Shown here: piece after piece, positions 24,236 to 35,249 of the stretch | Numbering within the stretch: the stretch's first letter is position 1 | Layout: each line of letters opens with the position of its first letter | NCBI RefSeq assembly: GCF_010183535.1 | Contig: NC_071333.1 | Span: 9,298,587 to 9,362,586, forward strand | DNA from: Caenorhabditis remanei | Taxonomy: Eukaryota > Nematoda > Chromadorea > Rhabditida > Rhabditidae | Direction: 5' to 3' | DNA length: 64,000 nucleotides | Position numbers and translations under genes: made by a program | The notes under the pieces: model-generated | Database searches by the model: none | What the model was told of the DNA's origin: nothing | What the model saw: only the letters and a program-made list of their open reading frames with translations

Positions 24236-24848
24236 ATGCGAACAACTGTACTTCTGGGTTTGGCTGCCCTCGTTGGAGTTGCTAATTGGTAAGGTTCCTT
24301 CTTTTTAATAATTTTTTACCAAACAAATTCTCTTTTCAGTGGTGGATATGGTGCCCAAGCCTATGGAATGGGAGGTGGCGGTGGGGGCTACGGACGTCCA
24401 ATGAACTCATATGGTAACGGATATAACCAAGGAGGTGGATTCAATCAATACGGAAATGGAGGAGGATTCGGAGGTAAGATATAATAGAACAGTAACTTAA
24501 GATGGTTACTTATACCATAACATTTTAGGAAACAACTACAACAATGGTCCACCACCATTTGACGGAGGATTCAACAGACCATACGGAGGAGGCGGAGGCG
24601 GAGGATACGGAAGGCCACAAGGATATGGAGCTCCACCTCCACCACCCCCACCACCACCACAGCCAGAACCAGAGCCAGAACCACATCCAGAGCCAGCTCC
24701 AGAGCCAGCACCAGAACCAGCTCCAGAGCCAGCACCAGAACCAGCACCAGAACCAGCTCCAGAACCAGCTCCAGAACCAATCGTCAAGCCATACAACTCA
24801 TATGCTGGACCACCAAGAAACAGTTATGTTCGTTATGGAGGACACTGA
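24236..24848 (+). CDS. Secreted glycine-rich / PEPA-repeat protein
   Basis: Three exons (24236-24288, 24340-24473, 24529-24848) encode about 168 residues. A signal peptide (MRTTVLLGLAALVGVANC) is followed by a GGGGGGYG-type glycine/tyrosine-rich region, a run of nine prolines, then about ten tandem Pro-Glu-Pro-Ala type units, and a short tail ending SYVRYGGH. Such proteins are secreted structural or antimicrobial-type glycine-rich proteins of the cuticle or epidermis; the exact role cannot be read from sequence. The Pro-Glu array is encoded by near-identical CCAGAA/CCAGAG/CCAGCT codons, so its length probably varies between strains. An AATAAA at 24961-24966 provides the polyadenylation signal. 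Confidence 0.88.
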
Positions 24849-24960
24849 TTCATACGATAAATTCATATTTTAAACTTGTTTGCATTTTATTACCCACTTT
24901 CGATCTTGCCTCATCTCATCACGCGATTTTCTCCAGTAGTTACTTTTTTCTCAACTTGAA

Positions 24961-24966
24961 AATAAA
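24961..24966 (+). terminator. Polyadenylation signal AATAAA
   Basis: Canonical AATAAA 113 bp after the stop codon of the glycine-rich protein gene, before the convergent ZP gene ends at 25138. Confidence 0.6.
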
Positions 24967-25137
24967 GACTGATTGACGAAACTTTGAAAACCATTTATTG
25001 ATAGAATCAAACAGAAAGACAAAAATTTTAAAAGAAAAAAGATGAAAGAGATAGAATTTGTACCTATTGATAAGTACATCAAAAACTTTGAAACCCGAGA
25101 TAAAGAAGTAATAAAAAAAGTATGATAGGAAAAACAA

Positions 25138-27072
25138 TCAATAGTATTCGCGAACTACATTTTTGATTTCATTTTTACAAAAACGATGGTAAACTATAAC
25201 AAGAATGATAGTAACAAAAAGGACAAATATCATTGTGAAAAATGTGACTCCAACCACAAGAATCTTTGGTGCCAGACAGATAGTCTGAGGGTCAAGTTCT
25301 CGAAGTTCTGCTGGATGGGCTGATTGATTGTCTTCATTGTCCTTATCCATCACATAGACAGTTTGAGAGAACATGTCGGCATCTTTTGGTTTGAAAGTTC
25401 GGGCATTACGTTTTACCTGTAAAAGGGTGTAATCAAAATATTTTAGTTATCACTTTGAAATCTTACTACGTGTTTCTCTAAATTGTTGTTATCTTTGAAC
25501 GAGCACATTGGAGGCTGAAATACATGTTCACTTTTAAAACTGATACAATTTTCTATTATTTACCGTAATCCCATCACAACCGCCATCATCCTTGAGACAT
25601 AGACGGATTTCACATTGGAACCTAACTGCAATTCTATCTGCAAATTTGAAGACAAAAGATTCTCGATATGCCATATTCAATGCTTCCACATAAGTTGGAT
25701 CACCGAGAAGTAACCGATCGGTGTGACATCTAAAAGTTAAAAAAGTGTGATTGATCTTCTGTCTTATTGCGCCAACGCCATCTTCTTACCCTCTCTCATC
25801 AATTATCATTTGTTTCTCTCCTTGACCGTCTTCGACGTAACAACTGTGAACTAGCAAACCGTAGTCTTCTGAAGCGAGAGAGAGAACTATTTCAATGGTC
25901 AATGATTACTTCAAATTACCTGAATCGCATTGCCATCTATGGACAACTTGATCTCCGACTTTAGCATATTTCAAAATTGGTCCGTCTAGCTGGTCTCGCC
26001 GGATTGTGTAACTACATGTTGGCATCGGCAAGTCAGCTTGAACAGCTTCGGTTGGAAGATTACTGTAATAATAACAAATTCAATTAGTATCAAAACTTCT
26101 GAACACAGTTTTCGATTACTTTTTACTAATGAACATAAAACCTCACTCGATAACAATGAATACTGCAATGAACTGAATGTATTTCATGACAATGACAACA
26201 CAACACAATAGTAAAAATATAAACGAATTGCGTGTCGGTTTCATGGTATTTATAGCAAAATCGAACTTTCACTAACTAGTTGTCAACCTTTCTCTTATTC
26301 GGATAAATTTATTCATAACTTTTATTTTCAACTCTCACCTAACATCTATCGCTGCTGTAACTGTTCTTGCTGCTTCTTTGTACATGCACCGGATATGATA
26401 AGCTTTATCCATCCTGGTCAAGAATAGTGGATGAAAACTTATAATGAGCACTGTAGAAAACATCATTCCTTCCGGTGCAATCTGTGAATTAGGTTTTTTC
26501 TTATATTTTCAATTTATGATTTACAAACCATTCTTTGTCTATCCATGTTGCACGCACCGTGATTCAGTTTTATACCACCAACAGGTCTTCCGAATTGGTC
26601 TTTCGTGCTATAATCTACACGACACTCTGGTCTATTGTAACTTCCTTTGACATATACTTTTCCTGAAAAAACGTCAATGGAACATGTTTCACTATCAAAA
26701 TCGAAACCATTGAACTGTTTTTTAGTCCGAAACTGCATATCTATGGTGTCAGCATTACATTGAATCTCAGGTTGGCCTATGAGTTCATTATCGTCTTGAA
26801 TCGCCATTGAGAATCCAAACATCTGGAAATTAAGGATTTGAATTGAATGCAAATGTGGTACACGGAGGTCAAAAAATTGTTGGTTAGGGATTTCCCTTTT
26901 CCTTCGATTCTTTAATCCCTATGTTTTGCTGAACAGTACTAATTAGCATTGGGGTCACTAGCGGTTTCACCTGGGCGTTCAAAAAACAGACCGTGGTTTT
27001 TTTAATTGCTGTTCATAAATTACAACCGTATAGACTCACCAATAAAATAATGAACTCAAGCCGCGATGTCAT
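25138..27072 (-). CDS. ZP-domain transmembrane protein (cuticlin-like)
   Basis: Eight exons (27072-27040, 26822-26529, 26481-26339, 26062-25920, 25868-25790, 25729-25564, 25514-25467, 25416-25138) join in frame to about 394 residues. A signal peptide (MTSRLEFIILLMFGFSMA) is followed by a ZP domain with the expected cysteines (IQCNADTIDMQF, YNRPECRVDYS, HIRCMYKE, MPTCSYTIRR, HRWQC, HSCYVEDG, DERGCHTDRLL, RFQCEIRLC). After it come a furin-type site RNAR, an acidic linker, one transmembrane helix (ILVVGVTFFTMIFVLFVTII) and a short tail. ZP proteins polymerise after cleavage into apical extracellular matrix and cuticle alae; family role is known, substrate stage is not. It is convergent with the glycine-rich secreted gene. 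Confidence 0.92.
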
Positions 27073-29770
27073 TGCTGATTTTCTGAAATAGGATGAGTGA
27101 ACACCAAAAAAATAGAAAAATGTTTGTATCCGAGACGATTCAACAGGCGGGATGAATACACGTTCACGGCTAATTAGAGGAAAGAGTAGCGGTGGCGAGA
27201 ACACAAGGCGTGAAGGTCTCAATATGTTACTTGGGTATTGTTAGGTTGCTCGTAGACAAAAGATGCGGTAGTGGGGATTAGAGACGGAAATGGTTTTACA
27301 ACAGGTATTAGAAGACGAGGAACGGTATACTGGGAACTGGAAGATGAAAACTAAACTAGCGAGTTGTAACCCAACCAATTGTTGATTTTTAACTGCCAAG
27401 TAGAAGGCGGTACATTCTAGAGGAGGACCTTACATGGTGTCAATTACACATCTAGCTTAGCGCTTTGTCCCAATACTGTTGACCTGTTGAAGTGGCATTG
27501 TGAAAGAAAAGTAACAATACCATAACAGACTATGTACAGAGAAAAGGCTTGAATTTCAGTGTGTTCCAATTATGTAACACTGAGAAAACCTTCACTCGTT
27601 GCGTCGAGAGCGGAAGAGGGCTGAAGAGGGCGGAAAATGCGGTAGTGTCATTAAGTTCAAACCAAAACGAGACGAGTGACCCCTCAGTACCTTTCCGAGA
27701 AAACTTTCTACGGAAATAGGTACGACAAAAGAAAAGTTAGGACCCGAGAAGAGGGGCTAACAAATTGCTGCATACGGTTTTTAGCGCATGCGCGTTCATT
27801 CTCTCACTCACTTGACTTATTGGCACACAAAAAGAAATAGAGAGTGTGTTATGGAATTGAGGACGACAGCGAGAAATGGAGACCTTTTTTGTTGTAAGAA
27901 GTCACTCGCCCATCGAGAAAAAATATGTCAAGTTCATGGGAATTAGGGTGGACAATGTCCTTACAAAAGTTGAATTTAGTACTTGTTTCAAAACACAGGA
28001 CAATTACATGAAATGTAGACGTGACATTGAGAAAAATTGGATGGAAGGGTCATTTTTTAAAACTACACTACAGACTGACGTCTTCTGTAACACAAGAATA
28101 TTCGTACCGCTCCGAAACTCCAACGTTGTTTTGAAGAGTTGCATACATACAATTACAGAATAACGACTCTTACTTATTTTCTTAAAATTAGTTCTACCGA
28201 AATTCCAGTTTTTCAATGGAAGGTGGTCTCTCTATTTTTTGAAAAGCAATTTTCAGAGAAGTTACAGCAAAACTTATTAAAAGTTTCAGACATGATAATT
28301 GAGTACCTGAATGGACATGACAACTGGAAATGAAAGAAAAATAACCATCAACACACAGTCACACACTTCTGCCTAAAAGTCACCTGTATGCCATGGACAG
28401 AAGCCTAATGGAAACATGGAAACAGAAAACAGAGAAAAGGGAAACAAATTCAATGAAGCGAAAACTCAGGTGAGACATTTTTCCTTCTGGAAAAGTCTGA
28501 TCAGGCGATCCGTGGTTCGTTTCAGGGCGTATACCTGTACATCTTGTTCCAAACGTATAATTACGTGAAAATGTTTACAAAAGTACACGATACACGCTTT
28601 TTGAAACGAATTATAAGTGTACGGTTGGATGATGATGGCAAGAAAATTAAGGAAAAAAATAAGGATGATGGATAGAGTGTCGTCAGACATTACTCTTCAA
28701 TTCACAGCAGACGAAGTCGGAAAGAAAGGCAACCTGAATTTGTGTCATGTCAATTACCGCTAAGCTGCTCGAAGGAAGGACTGTGCAGAGCCAGATGTTC
28801 GAATTGGGCGCGCCAGGTAAATAGGTTGCCGCCTCGACGGTCTGTATGGTCAGCTATGCCAGTGTCAATTATACCTGGTCACTGAGCTCGTATTGAAACA
28901 TCTGCTACAGGTGCATACAGTGTGTGTACCTATGATTACCGACAAAATACATATTGTACCGAGAAACGGAAAAGTCATAATGATCCGCAAAATGTTCAAA
29001 TACATTGCGGTGGGTGTTTAATATGAATTGAATCAAGAAGGTTCGACAATATTCATTTTTGTGCCCCTCCAAAAATGAATATTATCGTGTCTTTGTCTTA
29101 TGGAGAAGTGCGTATCATTACTGTGATTGACTTTTTTTTACATAACTATCATCAACGACCCCTCGAGAACATTTTTGATTTTTCCTTGAAATCACAAAAA
29201 AGTGCAAGTTCACTGTGATCACCGATCAGCATATTAAAACCATCCTGAATAGACATTCTCGATGTTTCATTGTTATCAACATCAATAGTATTGCAGATAG
29301 CGATTGTTGATCACACAATACGTACGGTCTTCGGTCGAAGCTATTGTTATTTGATCTGCTCCGAATCGTGTGAAAGTTCTAGAAATCGTATTTCAGTTTG
29401 ATCATTATTCGGAGAACAGCATCTCAAAATATATCGTATTAACATCTATCAAACAATGGAAATGGCATGCGTGTTTGTTTTGATTTGATCCCGTTGAGCA
29501 CAGGGTGGAACATATAAAAGTAATGAAAGTTACATAGAACTAGTACAATTATTCTATCATAGGAAAGAAGCGAAGCGCAATAATTTTGATAGTTGAACTA
29601 TCAGAACCACATTTTGGCCATTCTCAGAGGAGTTCACGAGTGGAGGGATATGTTACCAGAAAATGATACATGGCTGACAGGGAAGCAAAATATACAAGAA
29701 AAGTGAACAGAAAAAGTGAACCCTATGTTAGGAAGTGATTTGATTTGAATTATGTCTGGATTTGGTGGAG
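27073..29770. other. Spacer with one perfect hairpin, no supported gene
   Basis: This 2.7-kb stretch has G-rich and A-rich patches on the + strand. The longest frame (27876-28163, 95 codons) has no motif, no upstream acceptor and no partner exon. A compact inverted repeat near 29044-29087 is listed separately. The left end probably contains the ZP gene promoter. Confidence 0.45.
29044..29087. repeat. Imperfect 17-bp hairpin with a C-rich loop
   Basis: AATATTCATTTTT (29048-29060) and its perfect complement AAAAATGAATATT (29071-29083) enclose the 10-nt loop GTGCCCCTCC. Beyond one mismatch the stem continues three more pairs (CGA/TCG). It could be a remnant of a small inverted-repeat element or an RNA structure; too short for a standard miRNA precursor. 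Confidence 0.7.
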
Positions 29771-31963
29771 CTAGATCTGGGTACGAATGACTTCTTCACA
29801 ATCCGGAAAGTCATTTTCAGAATCGGATTCTTCTTCGTAGAAAAGATAGTTGTCATAGTCAGTGTAGTCGTGAGAGTCGTCTCTTCCGAGCCTTCGATGA
29901 CCACTGAAATAGCATTTTGATTTTAGGGTCGTCAGAATTTCACTTTTCGATATATTTTTATACTTCGAATAAAATTTTGAAGTAAATAACAAGCCGGTTG
30001 ATGTAGGCGCGATTTTTAGCATTTTTTCAATTTACTTTGTGTAATCCGCGAAAAACTTCCGATATGAAGACTTTGGCCAAAACTGATGCACCAGGCAGGA
30101 TAGTGCTACGAAGTTTGAGAAGGTCGTCAATGCTGAAACCGAAACTAGTTCTTTACGATATTTCTTTTGAAAAGTTACCAAGAATCAATGAAAACCTCCA
30201 CAACTGTGATACAAATGATGCCACTGTTCCAATCATCGGCAGAGATACGAACCAAACCAAGAATCCAGCCCCGAAATGGGCTAGGAACTCCGCTTTATGA
30301 CGATTTTGCTCACTATCAATCAGTTCTCGGATTTCGATCAGGAACCAGATTGCGTAGATGATTCGAATCAAGATCATACCATGTCCAGGCCAGGCTGAAT
30401 AGATATCCACATCGTGAAGGACGTCGTAGACGAATGTCTGTAAGTACTTTTTCTATTTGTAACTTTATACGCATTCCTCCACACCAAAGAGTGCCGGAGA
30501 AAGAAAACTATTACTCACACAGTTGTAGAAAAAGAGCATTGTGTCCAATCCAGCCAATATTCCCCACAAAATTATGCATTTTTTTGGGTATTCCGTTCCT
30601 GGATATGAAATGTCCCATCCCTTTGCTAGCAGGATTAACAGTAAGCAATGAACTTGAACTGACGTATTTCTGAAATGTTTTTAATGCGTTTTTTTTTGTA
30701 TATAATGTCTCACCTCAATACTTCTCCAGCAATTCGTGCAATGAAAAATCCTTGTCCATCATAGGCAAACAGAAGAACATTGAAACATTGCAAACTGAAT
30801 CCAATCAACTTCATGTTCACTATTCGGGAAAGTAATCTGAAATAATCAAACTTTTATCAACGTTTATTCCCATATTTCTTGAACTTACATGCTTCTAGGA
30901 GGAATCTGACGGTTCTTGAAGTTGGCTCCGGATTGTATGATGGAAAGGATTGCATATGCGACCACTGTCAGCAGGAATAGTTGAACCGTGTTCTGAAATT
31001 TGAATATAAGAAATTGAATTTTATTAAAAAATCTTACCTGCTCATCAAACGAAAAATTGAACGTGAAGAAGCTGACCGCAGCACTGTTGGGTCGTCCATT
31101 AGTTAACCAGATGTCATAGTTTATTGGAATGTTTGGAGATGAGTCTTTCCATTCACAGTTTACATCCAAATTGCAAGCGATGAGGAGTACAAACCTGAAA
31201 TAAACAAAATTCTTCTAATTATGAATGGAGAAAAAAGATTAAATCACTATAGATATATCACTGACCGTTTCTGCTTCATAATAAAAGCAAAATGAATATT
31301 TGTGGTGATACTCAAAAACTCACCAATGTTCTGGATTGATTTTTTCCTCGATTTGCATGGTCATTTGATAACCTGGAATCACATTGGCAGCATTATCTTC
31401 CCCTTTGCATAAATGACCGTCTGGACAGGGAATCCATCGGAAGACGTCACTTGTACCATTTGGATAACATCGTGGTTCGAATCCTTTTGTCGTTAGATTC
31501 TGCAAATGCGATTCTTCAATGTATCTTAATCGTTTTATTCAATAGAAAAACTCACTCTTAACATCGATCCACACGACATCTCATAATCTCCCGATTTTTT
31601 CCGAAAAATGTTGATATTTTCAGAAGAGACAATTGCGAGAAGAACAGGATCTGAATACATTTTTAGTTACTATAACTGCTAACAATAGTTCTGAATTACA
31701 ACTCACTGGAATAATTGAACGTAGCCTGCGGCAAGAAATGTCCGTACAGAAATCCGCGTGAATCTTTTTCATTTTTCAAATCCGTCAGCTGATACCCAAA
31801 TTTCGTCAGCACCAAAACTTTCTGTTCCGATGGATTCCATGTTCCTGGAAATCGATAATTAGTTGACGCAAAGCAAAATGTAAATACCTTGTATATGTGC
31901 AGCGTTAAGGAAATAACCTCCTAAGTGAAACAATAGGAGAAAACGGATCCATTTACTCATCAT
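29771..31963 (-). CDS. Seven-pass GOST protein of the GPR180/TMEM145 family
   Basis: Eleven exons (31963-31888, 31844-31707, 31650-31556, 31499-31324, 31194-31038, 30992-30889, 30836-30714, 30669-30519, 30437-30179, 30132-30036, 29903-29771) encode about 500 residues. A signal peptide (MMSKWIRFLLLFHLGGYFLNA) leads into a luminal beta-rich domain with paired cysteines (SCGSML, RCYPNG, PCPDGHLC, CNLDVNCEW) and N-glycosylation sites, ending SFFTFNFSFDEQ. Seven hydrophobic helices follow, beginning TVQLFLLTVVAYAIL, with the typical LIGFSLQCFNVLLFAYDGQGF segment. The cytoplasmic tail is acidic (YEEESDSENDFPD). GOST proteins resemble GPCRs but are thought to act in trafficking or signalling along the secretory pathway; the specific role here is inferred from family. 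Confidence 0.88.
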
Positions 31964-34209
31964 AGCTATGACATTCTGTAAAAAATAATTTAGTCAAGAA
32001 TCGGACCAAATAGACGATTTTTTAATGCAGAAAAGGGAAAAAGAGAAAATTTCCACGAAATGAATGCAAAAAAACTTTTGAAAAGCGGAGAGAAAAAATC
32101 TATTCAAGCAAATGTCAATGTCAATGATTGACACGATGAGAACATGCATTTTCATTATTGAAATATGATAAAAGACAACGAACAGAAATAAATAGTAGCT
32201 CAATGAATGAATGGGAGAAATAGCAAGTAATTTGAAGAGAAAAAGACATTGCACTACATAACAATAGAGCGCGTTTGCACAGTCTGTGTCATCTTAGTCG
32301 GTTTTACGAGGGTGAAAGTCTATGTGTAATTATACAAGAGTATTGATTCTCCTTTCTCTTGTTTGTAATAAACAATTCAGTTCTTTTTCAGACATGCAGC
32401 TTCTGATTCTAATCTCAACTCGTTGGTTGGAGGACAAATGTCAGAAAGCTACGAATTAAGAAATCGGAAGAAAAAAGAATGTAAGAATTTTTTGAAGAAC
32501 CCAGAAGCAGGTTCAAAGGAAGAAATGTAAGAAAAAACATAGTAGTTCTACATTGAAACAAAGAAAACAGAAAATTCAATTACCAGTGGGTATAAGCCTT
32601 TGAGCCACAGTTTATTTTATGGCTGTTTATAGAGATTCCAGTGAAAAATGATTTAAGGCAGAAAAAAACGTGCCACTATATATTTCTCTTTTCGAACGGG
32701 CTTTAAAAAAAATAATTGTGGAGGAGAAAGAAACCAACCTTTTTGGGATTTGTGAGCACGCAATACTGCTCAAAATGATATTCTATTGTGGAATGCATTT
32801 GAAATATAAAACATTGCCCTTTTCACCGACTCAAACCGCTGTTATTTATGTGTTTTTTTCACTGTTCACATAATTGATGCTAGATTTCTTGACATTGCCG
32901 ACATGTCAGTGTAACAACGGTAGCTATCATCTTCAATTTTCATTCTTATGATAAAACGCTTCTTTCACAGCTGTTATCTTTTTAACAGCAAAATGCCAAG
33001 GCTCATTTTCACACAAATCAAGAACTTTTCTTGAACTTTAAAAAAAAACCTCATCATTCATCGAAAATGTTGTAACTGGCAAAAAACAGAAAAACCAATT
33101 AGTTTACATCACAGGACCGGCGCATGTAATTTCCGTTCAGAACAAAGAAATCTTTCTTTTTCCAGTTACTCCGGTCTCGATACGTCTATTATAACCTATA
33201 GAATAACATACTGATGTTATAGTTGGCTTAGTCACGGCTATCAATAAGTTCTACACATATAAGTTTTCAATAATTTATCGATGACTCATTGTTTATATTT
33301 CACTATTTTGTGTCGATTTACGCTGGAATAAATTGTAAATCTACACAATTCAGCTCTTCTGTGCGAGACCATGCCCGACCATTGGTATAGAAAATTCTCG
33401 GCATCTAGCCGATGACGAATATCTGGTTTGATAATATTGAGCGGTTTTTTGTCAACGATTGATGCATTTTAGTTTGCGAGAAACCTTTCTCTCTACGCCT
33501 TTCTCTCCTTTTTTTCCTGCAAACTGGACCCAATCTTTTTATTTTTCTCTCTGAAAAACGCTCATATTTTATTTTTATTACCCTTTCAAAACTCAGGTAA
33601 TAATAGATTTCTTGTGCTTCTTCCTGCTTTTTGTTTTGTTGTTTCCATACACCTTTCTCTCAAAAATTTTTCCATTTCATTTTTTTCATAAAAATGTCAA
33701 ACCGATATTTTTCGTTTTCTCCCTTCTTTTCGGCTGTCCCAGTATAGTCAGAGAAACGGAGTCGCGGCTCCGTTGTTCTTTATTGATTCCGTGCTCTCGT
33801 GGTACCCTGGCGGCAATAGGCAGTGGGCGGCCCCCTGGTTCTTTTTCTCCACGAAATAAAAATAAAAAAGAACGACGTGTTCAAGAAGCGCAGACGAGGC
33901 AACCCTTTTTTGGCCACTTTTGCGCCCAGCCCAGTCCACCATTCATTAGATTATGTGGTGAATGAAGAGAAGGCAGACAGCCGGGCATTTGGAAAAAAGC
34001 CACATTGAAAGCAATGATGTCTGTTAGTGCTCTGCACCGATTTTTCCCTTTCACCGAACTCTATGTTTCAAAAAAGCGCACCAAAAATAATCGGTTGCTT
34101 GACTCATTTCATTTCCTCTCAATTCTTTTTGATGAGATCTGTCGAGTGCTTCCCAACTCGCACGCTCTTCTTTCTGTTTTCTATCACAACTTCTTCTTGA
34201 TTTCCAGAA
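31964..34209. other. Spacer between divergent genes
   Basis: No gene is supported between the divergent GOST gene and the SUMO-like gene. A/T-rich with a pyrimidine-rich stretch at 33480-33740. A TTTCCAG acceptor at 34201-34207 sits two bases before the next ATG and is a probable trans-splice site. Confidence 0.5.
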
Positions 34210-34699
34210 ATGAGAGTCCCAGTGATCTACAACAAGCCAGGAGCGTGCTTCCCAATTGTGGACAACCACATCCGTCTTTACGCCTACGAGACTGACCATA
34301 CTGGAGTAAGAATATCAGAGAGGAAGATTCTCCGGGAACTAAAACAATCATTTTACAGAAAGTGGTCCGTGCTTCCATTCACTCCATCCATTACAACGCT
34401 CCGTTGATCAAACTTCGTGAGAAGTACGCTGCCAAGTACAATATCTTCCCACATGAGATCGAGTAAGTTGCTTTTTATAGCAAAGCAATTAATTATTACA
34501 ATACGTCTTTTCAGTATGTTCTACGACGACAAGGAAGTCTTCGATGATGACACTTGCCGCGCGATTGGCATTCAACACGAACAAATCGTTCGCGTAAGAA
34601 AAATAAACGTTAAAAACCAAGGTCGAAATCTCAATTTTTCAGATGCAAGTCACTTTCGACACCATCTACACCAAAGACAGAGATGATAATGACTTCTAG
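34210..34699 (+). CDS. Small ubiquitin/SUMO-like fold protein lacking a di-glycine tail
   Basis: Four exons (34210-34305, 34359-34462, 34515-34593, 34643-34699) give 111 residues. Residues about 32-95 resemble the second half of a SUMO/Rad60-SLD beta-grasp fold: KVVRASIH (strand), LIKLREKYAAKYNIFP (helix), IDMFYDDKEVFDDDTCRAIG and HEQIVRMQVTF. The spacing matches SUMO's 'LKESYC...LRFLFEGQRI..NHTPKELGM...DVIEV'. The C-terminus ends TKDRDDNDF, so there is no Gly-Gly and it cannot be conjugated in the normal way. It is likely a fixed SUMO-like domain protein acting by non-covalent binding. The N-terminal third (VPVIYNKPGACFPIV) I do not recognise. The family assignment is by pattern only. Confidence 0.72.
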
Positions 34700-35249
34700 A
34701 CAACGACTGATCCTGAGACGAATTTCAGCGATTGCATTTTAATTTCCGCATTTATATTAATTATTTGTCTGTATTTAAATGAACATTTGTCTCGGAGAAT
34801 GCCATCATTTTTTAGTGTTTTGCTGTCAGTTGTTGTGCCTCTGCACTATGAAATCATGGAAGAGAAATAACATTTTCCCCATTGAGAGGAGAGCTCCATC
34901 ATTATTTTAAAAACGCAGCATTCTAAGCATTTCAACGGTTTAAATTAGCTGTAATTCATGTGTATACTACTAGTTCGTGCTCTATGTGCTCTCGCTTTTC
35001 AACAAGATAGAAAAATAGGAAACGAATGAATGGCGTGGGATGAAATCCATTTGGATAATGAAATTTGGTGTCGCTGCCGTATGTTTTTCTGGTTTTTGAA
35101 GAATATTGCTTTTTGTTATGTTCTATTTTAATCCATTCATTCTTTACAAAAACATTGTAAACACACACGTACAACAAAATTTGAGAAAACCGGAGATAAA
35201 TGCAAATTTAGGTATAAAGGTTTAGTAGACAATAAAAATTTCTCGATAT
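34700..35249. other. Convergent intergenic region
   Basis: About 550 bp between the stop codons of the SUMO-like gene (+) and the sideroflexin (-). It should hold both 3' UTRs. No further feature is supported. Confidence 0.5.

Noticed and set aside
24536..24796. Antisense Gly-Ser-Gly-Ala repeat frame
   Set aside because: It is the complement of the Pro-Glu-Pro-Ala codon array of the secreted protein gene and has no gene structure of its own.
27876..28163. 95-codon + strand open frame starting METFFVVRSH
   Set aside because: Protein-like composition but no acceptor, partner exon, motif or polyadenylation context; not enough for a gene call.
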